From Corallococcus sp. AS-1-6 (GTDB lineage Bacteria > Myxococcota > Myxococcia > Myxococcales > Myxococcaceae): DNA of 64,000 nucleotides. The notes under the pieces were generated by a model that was not told where the DNA came from, searched no databases, and worked only from the letters and a program-made list of their open reading frames with translations. The stretch is taken from contig NZ_JAIQDE010000022.1 of assembly GCF_020037015.1 (NCBI RefSeq), positions 1 through 64,000 on the forward strand, read 5' to 3'. This document shows, one piece after another, positions 50,674 to 59,681 of this stretch. Both the position numbers and the translations under genes were made by a program. Every line of letters begins with the position of its first letter. Positions within the stretch are counted from its first letter, which is position 1.

Positions 50674-51681
50674 ATGCGCGGCAGTGTCATTGGTGCAGGT
50701 TCGTTCGGAACGGCGCTCGCCAACGTGCTCGCGGTGAATTGCGACGAAGTCCGCCTGTGGGGCCGTGAACCCTCCACCGTGGAGGCCATCAACACCCGCC
50801 ACGAGAACGACACCTACCTGAAGGGCATCCCCCTCTCCGAGCGCGTGCGCGCCACCACGGACCTGGAGGAGGCGCTGGCCGGCTCGGAGATGGTGGTGCT
50901 CGCCACGCCCAGCCACGCCACGCGCGAGGTGCTCGCGCGCGCCAAGGCCTTCCTCCCGAAGAGCGTGCCCCTCGTCACGGTGTCCAAGGGCATCGAGAAC
51001 GGCACGCTGCTCACCATGACGGAGCTGCTGGAGGACTGCCTGCCGGAGGAGTTCCACCCGTACGTCGCGGTGCTCTCCGGCCCCAGCTTCGCCAAGGAGC
51101 TGGCCCGGCGCATGCCCACGGTGGTGACCATCGCGTCGCACTGGGACAAGGTGGCCCAGCGCTGTCAGAAGGCGCTCCAGACGGACACCTTCCGCTCGTA
51201 CACGTCCACGGACGTGGTGGGCGTGCAGTACGGCGGCGCGCTGAAGAACGTCATCGCCATCGCCGCGGGCATGGCGGACGGCCTGGGCATGGGCCACAAC
51301 GCGCGCGCGGCCATCATCACGCGCGGCCTGGCGGAGATCACGCGCCTGGCGGTGAGGAAGGGCGCCAACCCGCTGACGCTCTCCGGCCTGTCCGGCATGG
51401 GCGACCTGGTGCTCACCTGCACGGGCGAGCTCAGCCGCAACCGCCACGTGGGCATGGAGCTGGGCAAGGGCCGCAAGCTGCCGGACATCCTCGCGGAGAT
51501 GAAGGAGGTCGCCGAGGGCGTCAAGACGGCCAAGAGCGCGCGCGACCTGTCCCTCAAGACGGGCGTGGAGCTGCCCATCTGCGAGCAGGTCTACCTCATC
51601 GCCTACGAGGGCAAGAACGCCAAGATGGCGGTGGTGGACCTGATGACGCGCCAGCCGAAGTCGGAGCTGTCCGGCGTCTGA
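50674..51681 (+). CDS. gpsA: glycerol-3-phosphate dehydrogenase [NAD(P)+]
   Basis: Cytosolic enzyme of 335 residues that reduces dihydroxyacetone phosphate to sn-glycerol 3-phosphate, the backbone of phospholipids. ATG 50674 begins directly with the nucleotide fold (GSVIGAGSFGTALANVLA). Other family signatures: ATPSHATREVL, VSKGIENGTLLTM, LSGPSFAKELARRMPT with the catalytic region GGALKNVIAIAAGMADGLG, the catalytic Lys being in ALKN, and SGMGDLVLTCTGELSRNRH. The length is normal. It may be co-transcribed with the outer-membrane protein upstream. Confidence 0.97.
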   Translation: MRGSVIGAGSFGTALANVLAVNCDEVRLWGREPSTVEAINTRHENDTYLKGIPLSERVRATTDLEEALAGSEMVVLATPSHATREVLARAKAFLPKSVPLVTVSKGIENGTLLTMTELLEDCLPEEFHPYVAVLSGPSFAKELARRMPTVVTIASHWDKVAQRCQKALQTDTFRSYTSTDVVGVQYGGALKNVIAIAAGMADGLGMGHNARAAIITRGLAEITRLAVRKGANPLTLSGLSGMGDLVLTCTGELSRNRHVGMELGKGRKLPDILAEMKEVAEGVKTAKSARDLSLKTGVELPICEQVYLIAYEGKNAKMAVVDLMTRQPKSELSGV

Positions 51682-51696
51682 GGACGCCGCGCAGGC

Positions 51697-52158
51697 CTAG
51701 TAGCGGCGCGGCTTGGCTTCCGGGCCCGCGCCGCGCACGCGCCACACGGTGAGCCGCTCGGAGTTGGTGTGGCTCAGGACGAGCCCCTCCGTCTGCATCT
51801 CCTCCAGCAGGCGGTGCGTCTTGAGCCGGTCCAGCCCGATGGTGCGGCCCAGCATGTCGCCGGGCATGCCGCTGATGTTGCTGCGCAGCTCGTTGATGAT
51901 GGCGCGCTTGAACTCGTTCTTCTGCAGGCCGTCCATGTCCTGCGTTCTCCACGCGGACAGGATGCCCCAGCCGATGAGCAGCAGCGTCACCACGGCGATG
52001 ACCGGGTAGACGATGTGGCTGTTCTTCTCGAGCAGCTCGATGTAGCCGGTGGTGATGGACGAGACGGGCCGGTCGTAGTCCGGCCCGGAGTCCTGTCCGG
52101 GCAGACCTTCGATTTGGGCCGTCAACAGCGGGATGAGCAGTTTCAGCGCGGGAGCCAA
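51697..52158 (-). CDS. membrane-anchored protein with winged-helix-like C-terminus
   Basis: Protein of 153 residues; TTG 52158 is the only plausible start in this frame. One transmembrane helix (about 50-68; IVYPVIAVVTLLLIGWGILSA) is followed by a soluble helical domain. There, NEFKRAIINELRSNISGMPGDMLGRTIGLDRLKTHRLLEEMQTEGLV looks like a winged helix-turn-helix ending in SERLTVWRV. It could be a membrane-tethered regulator, though DNA binding is not proven by sequence. It lies 50 bases downstream of hflX on the same strand. Confidence 0.68.
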   Translation of the reverse strand: MAPALKLLIPLLTAQIEGLPGQDSGPDYDRPVSSITTGYIELLEKNSHIVYPVIAVVTLLLIGWGILSAWRTQDMDGLQKNEFKRAIINELRSNISGMPGDMLGRTIGLDRLKTHRLLEEMQTEGLVLSHTNSERLTVWRVRGAGPEAKPRRY

Positions 52159-52208
52159 GGCCCCCCGACTCTACGGGGAGGGCCCCCGCGCCGACAACCC
52201 GCCCGCCG

Positions 52209-53864
52209 TCAGACGACGCCGATGGACTCGGACGCACCCTCGGCGAACAGGGTGGTGTCCGCCTTGGCCAGGAGCGTCGCCAGGCCCTCGCGCTTCACCG
52301 CGCTGATGGCCACGCCGCCCTTGGAGCGCAGGAGCGTCTCCACCTCGTCCGCGGAGAGCTGGTCCGCCTTGTTCCACACCATCAGGCGCGGCTTCTCCAT
52401 CAGCCCCAGCGAGGCGAGGATCTTCTCCACCGCCTCCACCTGCTCGTCGCGCGCCGGGTCGCTCGCGTCCACCACGTGCAACAGGAGGCTTGCGTCGTAC
52501 AGCTCCTCCAGCGTGGCGCGGAAGGCCGCCACCAGGTCCTTGGGCAGGTCCCGGATGAAGCCCACCGTGTCGGTGATGATGACCTCGCGCTCCTGCGGGA
52601 AGCGCAGGCGGCGGCTCGTGGGGTCCAGCGTGGCGAACAGCTTGTCCTCCGCCAGCACCTCCGCGTTGGTGATGGCGTTGAGCAGCGTGGACTTGCCCGC
52701 GTTGGTGTAGCCCACGATGGAGATGACCGGCACCTCGCGCCGGTTGCGCTGCGCCCGGCGGACGCTGCGCTCGCGGCTGATGACGTCGATGCGGCGCTCC
52801 AGGTGGGTGATGCGCTCGCGCACGCGGCGGCGGTCGATTTCGAGCTTCGTCTCACCCGGACCGCGGCCGCCCACGCCACCGCCCATGAGGCGGCTGAGCG
52901 AGTCATCCCCCTGCACCAGCCGGGGCAGCCGGTACTTCAACTGCGCCAGCTCCACCTGCAGCTTGCCCTCGGCCGTCTGCGCGCGCTGCGCGAAGATGTC
53001 CAGGATGAGCTGCGTGCGGTCCAGGATCTTCAGGCTCGTCGCGTCCCCGATGTGGCGGCCCTGCGACGGGGTGAGGTCCTTGTCGAAGACGAGCAGGTCC
53101 ACCATGGACTGCATGGAGCGCAGGTTCAGGTCCTCCAGCTTGCCCCGGCCGATGAGGTAGCGCGGATCCGCCTCGCGCTTCATCTGGAGCACGCTGTCCA
53201 CCACCTCCACGCCCGCGGTGCGCGCCAGCTCCTTCAGCTCCGCCAGCGAGGACTCGGCCCGGGCGCGGTTGCCGTCCAGGCACACCGCCACCAGGATGGC
53301 GCGCTCCTTCCCGGACACCGTGCGCGCGGCCGCGGTGCGGTTGAACTCCTCCTCCAGCGCGTCCAGCGTGGACAGCAGGTCCGGCTGTTCGCCGTGCACG
53401 GAGGGCAGGGTGGACACGTGCCAGAAGTCACCCGAGCCGTTCTCCGGCACCAGGTAGGCCCAGTGCAGCACCCCGGGCAGGCCTTCGTGGCCCACGCCCA
53501 CGGCCGCCACGCAGTCCAGGCGCAGGAGCGCCAGGTCCGTGAGGTCGTCCTTCGTCAGGGGTTCGCTCTTCAGGTGCGTGTGCACCAGCCGCAGGCCACG
53601 CAGACGGCTCTGCCCCGCGCGCGCACGGCCGATGTCCGGCAGCTCCAGCTTGTGCGCGTTGCCCACCACGACGTGCTCGATGTCGCCCTTGCGATTGATG
53701 AGGACGCCCACCTGACGGTTGAGCTCGTGCGACAGCTCGGTGAGGTGGCGGGCAAGCTCCGCGGACACGATTTCGCGCGGATCCACGCGGCGGCGGAAGG
53801 TGTTGCGCAGCCGCTGCTGCTCGCTCGTCTTCAGGCCCAGGGTGTTGCCGTAGATTTCCTTCAA
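52209..53864 (-). CDS. hflX: GTPase HflX with N-terminal HxH-containing domain
   Basis: Ribosome-associated GTPase of 551 residues. TTG 53864 is preceded by AGGAG at good spacing and gives the start [11 protein letters not shown]; the upstream ATG 53906 lacks such support. The GTPase domain has G1 [10 protein letters not shown]3 [10 protein letters not shown] and G4 NKAD. Before it lie the HflX-specific glycine loop [20 protein letters not shown] and the helical arm. The N-terminal 150 residues are longer than in E. coli HflX and contain [25 protein letters not shown], reminiscent of a JAB/RadC metal motif. HflX splits stalled or stressed 70S ribosomes. Confidence 0.95.
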   Translation of the reverse strand: MKEIYGNTLGLKTSEQQRLRNTFRRRVDPREIVSAELARHLTELSHELNRQVGVLINRKGDIEHVVVGNAHKLELPDIGRARAGQSRLRGLRLVHTHLKSEPLTKDDLTDLALLRLDCVAAVGVGHEGLPGVLHWAYLVPENGSGDFWHVSTLPSVHGEQPDLLSTLDALEEEFNRTAAARTVSGKERAILVAVCLDGNRARAESSLAELKELARTAGVEVVDSVLQMKREADPRYLIGRGKLEDLNLRSMQSMVDLLVFDKDLTPSQGRHIGDATSLKILDRTQLILDIFAQRAQTAEGKLQVELAQLKYRLPRLVQGDDSLSRLMGGGVGGRGPGETKLEIDRRRVRERITHLERRIDVISRERSVRRAQRNRREVPVISIVGYTNAGKSTLLNAITNAEVLAEDKLFATLDPTSRRLRFPQEREVIITDTVGFIRDLPKDLVAAFRATLEELYDASLLLHVVDASDPARDEQVEAVEKILASLGLMEKPRLMVWNKADQLSADEVETLLRSKGGVAISAVKREGLATLLAKADTTLFAEGASESIGVV

Positions 53865-54033
53865 ACCGTTTCTCCTGGCGCGGACATCGAAGGGCCCGCG
53901 CCGCATTCAAGGCATTGGATGGACCGGGGCAGTCCGCGTTTCATGACAAGCGCCCCTGTTTTCCGCCCGCCGCGAAGCCTGGTGAACAACCGGCCGCGCG
54001 CGTCCTTTCCCGTTCCAGCCTACGCTGCCTTCC

Positions 54034-55158
54034 GTGACTGATTCCGCACGCAACGCCTTGCGCGGGGCCCGCCGCGTGGTGGTGAAGATTGGGACCAACG
54101 CGCTGACCAGCGCCACGGGCCGCTTCAACCGTGCCCACTTCGACGCGCTGGGGCAGGACCTGCTGTGGGCCGCCGGGGGCCGGGAGCTGGTGGTGGTGTC
54201 CAGCGGCGCCATCGCCCTGGGCATGGAGCGGCTGGGCCTCCCCGCGCGCCCTCGGGACATCCCCGGCAAGCAGGCGTGCGCGGCGGTGGGCCAGAGCCGC
54301 CTGATGCAGGCGTACGAAGAGGCCTTCGGCCACGCGGCCCGGACGGTGGCCCAGGTGCTGCTCACCCACGAGGACGTGCAGGAGCGCCGCCGCTACCTCA
54401 ACGTGAAGCACACGCTGGAGCGCCTGCTGGCGGCGGGCGTGGTGCCGGTCATCAACGAGAACGACACCGTCTCCGTGGACGAGCTGAAGTTCGGCGACAA
54501 CGACACGCTGGCGAGCCTGGTGGCCGGCGTGGTGGAGGCGGACGCGCTGGTCCTGCTGTCGGACGTGGAGGGGCTCTACACCGCCGACCCGCGCAAGGAC
54601 GCCGACGCCCGGCTGATGCCCGCCGTGCCGCGCGTCACCGCGGACGTGCTGGCCCTGGCCGGCGACGCCACCAGCGCGGTGGGCACGGGCGGCATGGCGT
54701 CCAAGGTGCGCGCCGCCGCCCGCGCCGCGGAGCTGGGCATCCCCTGCGTCATCACCTCCGGCGCGGTCCCCGGCCGCCTGCGCGGCGTGCTTCAAGGGGA
54801 GGCCGTGGGCACGCTCTTCGAGCCCGCCGGACGCCGCAGCGCGCGCACCGCGTGGATCGCCCACGCCCTGCGGCCCCGGGGCCGGCTGGTGGTGGACGCG
54901 GGCGCGAAGGAGGCCATCGTCACCGGCAAGCGCAGCCTGCTGCCCAGCGGCGTGACGGGCGTGGACGGGGACTTCGGCCGGGGAGACCCGGTGGACCTGA
55001 CGGACGCGGCCGGGACGGTGTTCGCCCGGGGCCTCTCCACCTACGACGCCAACGAGCTGAGGCGCATCGCCGGGCGGCGGAGCGCGGACATCGAGGCGGT
55101 GCTGGGCTACCGCTACCTGGATGAAGCGGTGCACCGCGACGACCTGGCGGTGCTGTAG
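54034..55158 (+). CDS. proB: glutamate 5-kinase with PUA domain
   Basis: Enzyme of 374 residues for the first step of proline synthesis, ATP plus glutamate to glutamyl 5-phosphate. GTG 54034 start. The amino-acid-kinase domain has VVVKIGTNALTS, VVVSSGAIALGMERLG, VINENDTVSVDELKFGDNDTLASLVA, LLSDVEGLYTADP and GTGGMASKVRAA. The C-terminal PUA domain (about 280-360) has GRLVVDAGAKEAIVTGKRSLLPSGV and GLSTYDANELRRIAGRRS. Length and motifs are normal. The usual partner proA is not next to it in this window. Confidence 0.96.
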   Translation: MTDSARNALRGARRVVVKIGTNALTSATGRFNRAHFDALGQDLLWAAGGRELVVVSSGAIALGMERLGLPARPRDIPGKQACAAVGQSRLMQAYEEAFGHAARTVAQVLLTHEDVQERRRYLNVKHTLERLLAAGVVPVINENDTVSVDELKFGDNDTLASLVAGVVEADALVLLSDVEGLYTADPRKDADARLMPAVPRVTADVLALAGDATSAVGTGGMASKVRAAARAAELGIPCVITSGAVPGRLRGVLQGEAVGTLFEPAGRRSARTAWIAHALRPRGRLVVDAGAKEAIVTGKRSLLPSGVTGVDGDFGRGDPVDLTDAAGTVFARGLSTYDANELRRIAGRRSADIEAVLGYRYLDEAVHRDDLAVL

Positions 55159-55180
55159 CCGCGGTTCGCGCAACGTGCGC

Positions 55181-55654
55181 CTAGATGGAGGAGGAGACGG
55201 ACTTCACCGTGCCGGTCTCCGGCTCCGTCAGCCGCATCAGCGCGCGGAACTCCGGGGAGTCCACCTTCATCAGGAGCAGCGACACCTCCAGCTCCCCCGG
55301 CACCCGGCCCAACTGGAGCTTGCGCTCCTGGCCGTGCAGCAGGGCGAGCTGCGAGTGGCCTTCCCCCTCCGGCAGGGACAGGTCCACCTGGAGCTGGAAG
55401 GAGTCGCCCTCGCCCTTGGGCGTGAGCACCAGCCGGTAGTCCGCCACCGTCGCGCCCGGACGGCGGCGCTCGGCGCGCAGGGTGCGGCCCGCCTCGCCCA
55501 GCAGCTTGGGCTGGGCGATCAGCCGGCCGTCGCGCCGGACCTCCAGCGCGAAGTAGAGCGGTTCGTTGCGGGCGTGCGCCGGGGTGGAGACGAAGGCCAG
55601 CAGCACCAGCGCCAGCCCGGGAAGCCACTTCTTCAGCAGGGAGGTGCGGTCCAT
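55181..55654 (-). CDS. secreted protein of unknown function
   Basis: Protein of 157 residues, ATG 55654, with GAGG seven bases upstream. A signal peptide (LPGLALVLLAFVSTPAHA) is followed by an all-beta domain (LYFALEVRRDGRLIAQPKLLGEAGR, DYRLVLTPKGEGDSFQLQVDLSL, GELEVSLLLMKVD). The pattern of an opening F-x-L-x-V strand and later processed-looking strands recalls periplasmic domains of secretin-associated or DUF-type proteins, but no firm family is assigned. It is convergent with proB, with a 22-base gap. Confidence 0.72.
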   Translation of the reverse strand: MDRTSLLKKWLPGLALVLLAFVSTPAHARNEPLYFALEVRRDGRLIAQPKLLGEAGRTLRAERRRPGATVADYRLVLTPKGEGDSFQLQVDLSLPEGEGHSQLALLHGQERKLQLGRVPGELEVSLLLMKVDSPEFRALMRLTEPETGTVKSVSSSI

Positions 55655-56013
55655 GGTCGAGCCCTCGTCAAAGCTTCGGTCCGCCGCGTCGGCCCCACGG
55701 CAGCCAGCAGGGCCTCCAGGAGGCCTGCTGTCGCTTCTCACCCAATTCGACAATGTCCAAGGAATAACCCAGACGCGCCCCGAGCGCGAGCCCCACGCCC
55801 GGGGTTGTCTGCTGGCTTGCGGACGAAACGAGGGGTACATGGAGATACCTGCTTGCCTGTTCAGTTTGGGGCGGCTATCCCCCCTTGGACGGAGCCAGCC
55901 CCCTCCACTGTTCCTTTTCTGTTCGTTTCCATCCCTGCCCCCTTCTCCCACCCCGGAAGTCCCCGGTCTCTTGATCTCCCGGGTCCTGTCCGCCATGGTC
56001 ACCGATCACCTGA
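55655..56013. other. intergenic region upstream of WYL regulators
   Basis: No credible gene. A weak sigma-70-like pair, TTGCCT (55853-55858) and TATCCC (55876-55881) with 17-base spacing, faces the WYL gene. Downstream of it the plus strand is pyrimidine-rich up to the start codon. No clear operator or hairpin was recognised. The long leader of about 130 bases is unusual for this window. Confidence 0.4.
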
Positions 56014-57039
56014 ATGGACCGCACGGAACGCATCCTTGATCTCGTGGCACTGCTGCTCGACGCGCGGGAACCCATCTCCTGGGCCGAGCTGCGTGAGCAC
56101 TTCCCCGCGGACTACGGCGGCTCGGACGACGCCGCCGAGCGCAAGTTCGAGCGCGACAAGGCGGAGCTCGTCGAGCTGGGCTTCCCGCTGAGCTACGTGC
56201 AGGGCGACGACGAGCGGCGCGACGGCTACATCGTCGACCGCAACGTCTACTACCTGCCGGAGGCGGACCTCACGAAGGAGGAGCTGGCCGTGCTCTACGC
56301 CGCCGGGTCCGCCGCGCTGGCGTCCGGCGCGTTCCCCGGCCGCGACGACCTGGCGCACGCGCTGCGGAAGATTGGCTTCTTCGCCGGCGAATCCCTGCCC
56401 ACCCCGCGCGTGCGCATGGAGCTGGGCACCGGCCAGCAGGGCCAGGAGAAGGAGGTCTCCGCCCGCCTGGAGCAGCTCTGGGATGCGTGCTCCGCCCACA
56501 AGTGGGTGCAGTTGACCTATGGCAGCCCCCGCAAGGACGGCGTCACCGAGCGGCGCGTGGACCCGTACGGCCTGGCGCTCCGGCGCGGCGTGTGGACGCT
56601 GGTGGGCTACTGCCACCTGCGCCAGGGCCTGCGCACCTTCCACGTCCACCGCATCCGGGAGCTGAAGGTGAACACCGCCCGGCCGCGCACGCCGGACTTC
56701 GAGGTGCCGGCGGACTTCTCGCTGGACGCCCACGTGGCCTACTTCCCCTGGCAGTACCGCTTCCATGAGCCGCTGGAGGTGACGCTCCAGCTCACCGGGC
56801 CGCAGGCCTCGCGCGCGGGGTCGCTGTTCCCGGGCGCGGCGCTGGAGCCGGTGTCCGAAGGCGTGGTGCGGGCCCGCTTCCCGGTGACGTTCCTGGACGG
56901 GCTGACGCGCTTCGTCCTGTCCCTGGGGCAGGACTGCCGCGTGGAGGGGCCTCCGGAGGCGCGCGAGCGCCTGGAGCGGATGGCCGCGAACATCCTGGCG
57001 AAGCACGCGCCGGTGGAAGGTCAGCGGGTGAGCGCATGA
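56014..57039 (+). CDS. WYL-domain transcriptional regulator, first of pair
   Basis: Protein of 341 residues. An N-terminal winged helix (RTERILDLVALLLDAREPISWAELREHF, then DDAAERKFERDKAELVELGF) matches the HTH_11-type domain of WYL/PafBC regulators. The WYL core (about 150-230) reads WVQLTYGSPRKDGVTERRVDPYGL and GVWTLVGYCHLRQGLRTFHVHRI, with WTL in place of the literal WYL. The C-terminal WCX extension follows. WYL proteins sense nucleic-acid or nucleotide ligands and often regulate DNA-damage or defence genes. The stop overlaps the start of the second WYL gene (ATGA), so the two likely form a heterodimer like PafB-PafC. Confidence 0.9.
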   Translation: MDRTERILDLVALLLDAREPISWAELREHFPADYGGSDDAAERKFERDKAELVELGFPLSYVQGDDERRDGYIVDRNVYYLPEADLTKEELAVLYAAGSAALASGAFPGRDDLAHALRKIGFFAGESLPTPRVRMELGTGQQGQEKEVSARLEQLWDACSAHKWVQLTYGSPRKDGVTERRVDPYGLALRRGVWTLVGYCHLRQGLRTFHVHRIRELKVNTARPRTPDFEVPADFSLDAHVAYFPWQYRFHEPLEVTLQLTGPQASRAGSLFPGAALEPVSEGVVRARFPVTFLDGLTRFVLSLGQDCRVEGPPEARERLERMAANILAKHAPVEGQRVSA

Positions 57040-57965
57040 GCAACGTCCACGAGCGGCTGCGCCGCCTGCTGTTCCTCGTTCCCTACGTCTCCAAGCACCC
57101 CGGCGTCACCGTGGAGGCCCTGGCGAAGGCCCTCAACATCAGCCGCGAGGACCTGCTGGAGGAGCTGGACCTGCTCACCTGCGTGGGCCGGCCGCCCTTC
57201 AACCCGGACGACTACATCGACATCTACGTGGACAACGACCGCGTCTACGTGGACCTGGATCAGCGCCTGTTCGCGCCGCCCCGGCTGACCGCGGGCGAGG
57301 CCGCGGCCCTGGCCGCCGCGGCGGAGCTGTTGCGCCCGGCCACCGGCGACGCGCTCCAGAGCGCCCTCACCAAGCTGGAGGGCATCATCCCGCCCGCCGC
57401 CCGCGAGCGCTTCCGGGACATGTACCGGAAGATCGACGCCTCCGCGGACGCGCCCCCGGCGCTGGGGCCCCTCACCCGGGCCATCCTGGAGCGCCTGGAG
57501 GTGACGTTCGGCTATGCCAGCCCCGGCCGCCCCACGGAGCCGCGCCGGGTGCGCCCCTACGAGCTGCTCAGCCACCGCGGCCAGTGGTACCTCCAGGGCT
57601 TCTGCCACACCCGCCAGGACGCGCGCCTGTTCCGGCTGGACCGCATGGAGGACCTGGCCGTCACCACCACCGCCTTCCAGCCCCCGCCGGACGCCCGCGC
57701 GGACGTGCCCAACCCGGCCCGCGGCGCCAGCGAGGCCTCCGTCCGGGTGCGCTTCACCCCCACGGCGGCACCCTACGTGAAGGAGCGCTTCGGCCAGGAC
57801 GCCCGCCCGCTCGCCGACGGAGGGGTGGAGGTGCGGGTGGCCGGAGACAGTGAGCGCTGGCTCACGCAGTGGGTGCTATCCTTCGGGGGAGAGGCGGAGG
57901 TGCTGGAGCCGGCGAGCGCGCGCGCCGCCGTTGCCCGAGCCGTACATGCCTCGATAGGCTCCTAG
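57036..57965 (+). CDS. WYL-domain transcriptional regulator, second of pair
   Basis: Protein of 309 residues, ATG 57036, overlapping the upstream stop by four bases. The N-terminal winged helix is RLRRLLFLVPYVSKHPGVTVEALAKALNISREDLLEELDLL, followed by a PafC-like beta segment. The WYL core has literal WYL: PYELLSHRGQWYLQGFCHTRQDARLFRLDRMEDL. The C-terminal WCX domain ends near residue 300. Together with the first protein it makes the PafB-PafC arrangement known from actinobacteria, where the pair activates DNA-damage genes. The function in myxobacteria is inferred only. Confidence 0.9.
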   Translation: MSNVHERLRRLLFLVPYVSKHPGVTVEALAKALNISREDLLEELDLLTCVGRPPFNPDDYIDIYVDNDRVYVDLDQRLFAPPRLTAGEAAALAAAAELLRPATGDALQSALTKLEGIIPPAARERFRDMYRKIDASADAPPALGPLTRAILERLEVTFGYASPGRPTEPRRVRPYELLSHRGQWYLQGFCHTRQDARLFRLDRMEDLAVTTTAFQPPPDARADVPNPARGASEASVRVRFTPTAAPYVKERFGQDARPLADGGVEVRVAGDSERWLTQWVLSFGGEAEVLEPASARAAVARAVHASIGS

Positions 57966-57971
57966 GACGAC

Positions 57972-59579
57972 ATGGCCTTCCAACTGACGATCTCCGAGGG
58001 AAAAGACGCCGGCAAGGAGTTCGTCTTCGACCAGGACTCCGTGCTCATCGGGCGCACCTCCGAGTGCGACGTGGTGCTGTACGACCCCGGCATCTCCCGC
58101 CGCCACTGCCGCATCTTCCAGGACGGGGATGGCTACGCGGTGGAGGACCAGAAGAGCGCCAACGGCACGCTCGTCAACGGCGCGGCGGTGCAGAAGCAGG
58201 CGCTGACGGACGGCGACACGCTCACGCTGGGCCCGGTGACGTTCCTCTTCGCGATCGCCGCGGAGGACGCGCCCACCGGCGAGGACGAGAAGCCCGCGGA
58301 GGACGGCGCCAACAGCACGCGCATCGTCTCCATCGACTCCGTGCGCAAGTCGCGCAACAAGAAGGGCGCCGCGCTCGTGCCGGAAGGCGCGGACGAGGAG
58401 GACCTGCAGGGCATCCGCGCGGAGTCCACGCGCATGAACATGCGCGCCATCCGCCGGCCCACCTCTTCCGCCCAGCGCGCGGTGCCCCAGGCTCCGCCCC
58501 CGGAGGAGGACGCTCCGGCGGCCATCGAAAAGCCCGCGTCCGCGCCGCCGCCCGCGCGCCGCACCGGCTCGCAGTCCTCCCGCGCGGTGGCCCGCACGCC
58601 CCGCGCCGGTGGCGCCAGCGGCGGCGGTGGCCTGTCCGCGGCCGAGCGCGCCCGCATCCGCCGTGAGACGCCGGGCCTGATGGCCAACCTGCGCCTGTTC
58701 TGGGCGGAGGCGAACTCCAAGGTCCGCGCGGGCGTGATGGCCGGCGGCGGCGTGGTGGTGCTGGGCCTCTTCGCCCTCATGTACTGGCTGGTGCTGGGCG
58801 GCGAGGACACGGTGCAGAAGGGCGAGGAGCCCGTGCGCCTGACCAACCAGCCCATCACGGACTCGTTCGGCCTGGGCGACGGCGTCACCTGGAACCGGCC
58901 GGACATGAAGGTCTTCGAGTGGGAGTTCGTCGCCGCGACGCGCGCGGTGGTCATCCTCCACTACCAGGCCCAGGGCATCTCCAAGGACGAGGTGGTGGTG
59001 AGCGTCAACGGCGTGGACGTGGGCAAGGTGCCCCCGGACACGATGGCCAGCCAGGAGCGCTCGCTGGAGCTGATGATCCCGCCCCAGCAGCTCCGCAAGG
59101 GCGAGCCCAACCGCATCATCTTCGACAACACCCGCAACCCGCCGGGCGAGGACACCTGGCGCGTGTGGAACGTCTGGGTGGAGCGCGCGCTGCTCCCCGA
59201 GGACCTCACCACGCAGCAGCTCCTGCAGAACGCCAACGACCTCTTCAAGAAGGGCCGCAAGAACTTCGACACGCCGGACATCGGGGCGCGCAACCGCTAC
59301 GAGGCCTGGAAGTCCTTCCGCGAGGCGTGGCTGATGCTGGAGGCCCACCCGGACCCGAAGCCGGACCTCTACTTCGAGGCCCAGGAGGCCATGCGGCGCG
59401 CCCAGATGGAGCTGGACCGCACCTGCTCCAAGCTGCTGCTGGAGGTGGAGGGCTACTACAACCAGGGCCACTACAAGCAGGCCGCCTCCACGCTGGACCA
59501 CATGCGCGAGTACTTCCCCGAGTACGACCAGCCGTGCGCCACGCGCGCGGAGAACAAGCGCATCGAGTTCGGCCTGTAG
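57972..59579 (+). CDS. FHA-domain single-pass membrane protein with TPR-like C-terminus
   Basis: Protein of 535 residues starting six bases after the WYL operon stop. A cytoplasmic FHA domain (about 20-95; VLIGRTSECDVVLYD, SRRHCRI, SANGTLVNG) is followed by a long disordered acidic/Pro-rich linker. One transmembrane helix (about 252-275; GVMAGGGVVVLGLFALMYWLV) leads to a periplasmic beta domain and a C-terminal helical region (NANDLFKKGRKNFDTPDIGARNRYEAW, EGYYNQGHYKQAASTLDHMREYFPEY) that looks TPR-like. It may relay Thr phosphorylation to an envelope complex. The same FHA-linker-TM logic occurs in the protein at 12145-14787, but the TonB-like tail is missing here. Confidence 0.84.
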   Translation: MAFQLTISEGKDAGKEFVFDQDSVLIGRTSECDVVLYDPGISRRHCRIFQDGDGYAVEDQKSANGTLVNGAAVQKQALTDGDTLTLGPVTFLFAIAAEDAPTGEDEKPAEDGANSTRIVSIDSVRKSRNKKGAALVPEGADEEDLQGIRAESTRMNMRAIRRPTSSAQRAVPQAPPPEEDAPAAIEKPASAPPPARRTGSQSSRAVARTPRAGGASGGGGLSAAERARIRRETPGLMANLRLFWAEANSKVRAGVMAGGGVVVLGLFALMYWLVLGGEDTVQKGEEPVRLTNQPITDSFGLGDGVTWNRPDMKVFEWEFVAATRAVVILHYQAQGISKDEVVVSVNGVDVGKVPPDTMASQERSLELMIPPQQLRKGEPNRIIFDNTRNPPGEDTWRVWNVWVERALLPEDLTTQQLLQNANDLFKKGRKNFDTPDIGARNRYEAWKSFREAWLMLEAHPDPKPDLYFEAQEAMRRAQMELDRTCSKLLLEVEGYYNQGHYKQAASTLDHMREYFPEYDQPCATRAENKRIEFGL

Positions 59580-59681
59580 CCGGGCTCCGTCGTCCAGTGG
59601 ACGGTGCAACCCCGCCAGGGAGGCGGGCGGGGCCCGTCCGGGTTGCCGGTCCCTCCCCCCGTTCCCACCCTGAGTGGGGTG

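Noticed and set aside
53865-53906. HflX starting at ATG 53906
   Set aside because: TTG 53864 has AGGAG at proper spacing and gives the expected N-terminus; the additional 14 residues are Arg-rich and lack a ribosome site.
55655-56013. Sigma-54 promoter (TGGCAC-N5-TTGCA) before the WYL genes
   Set aside because: No GG/GC pair with correct spacing was found; only a weak sigma-70-like pair is present.
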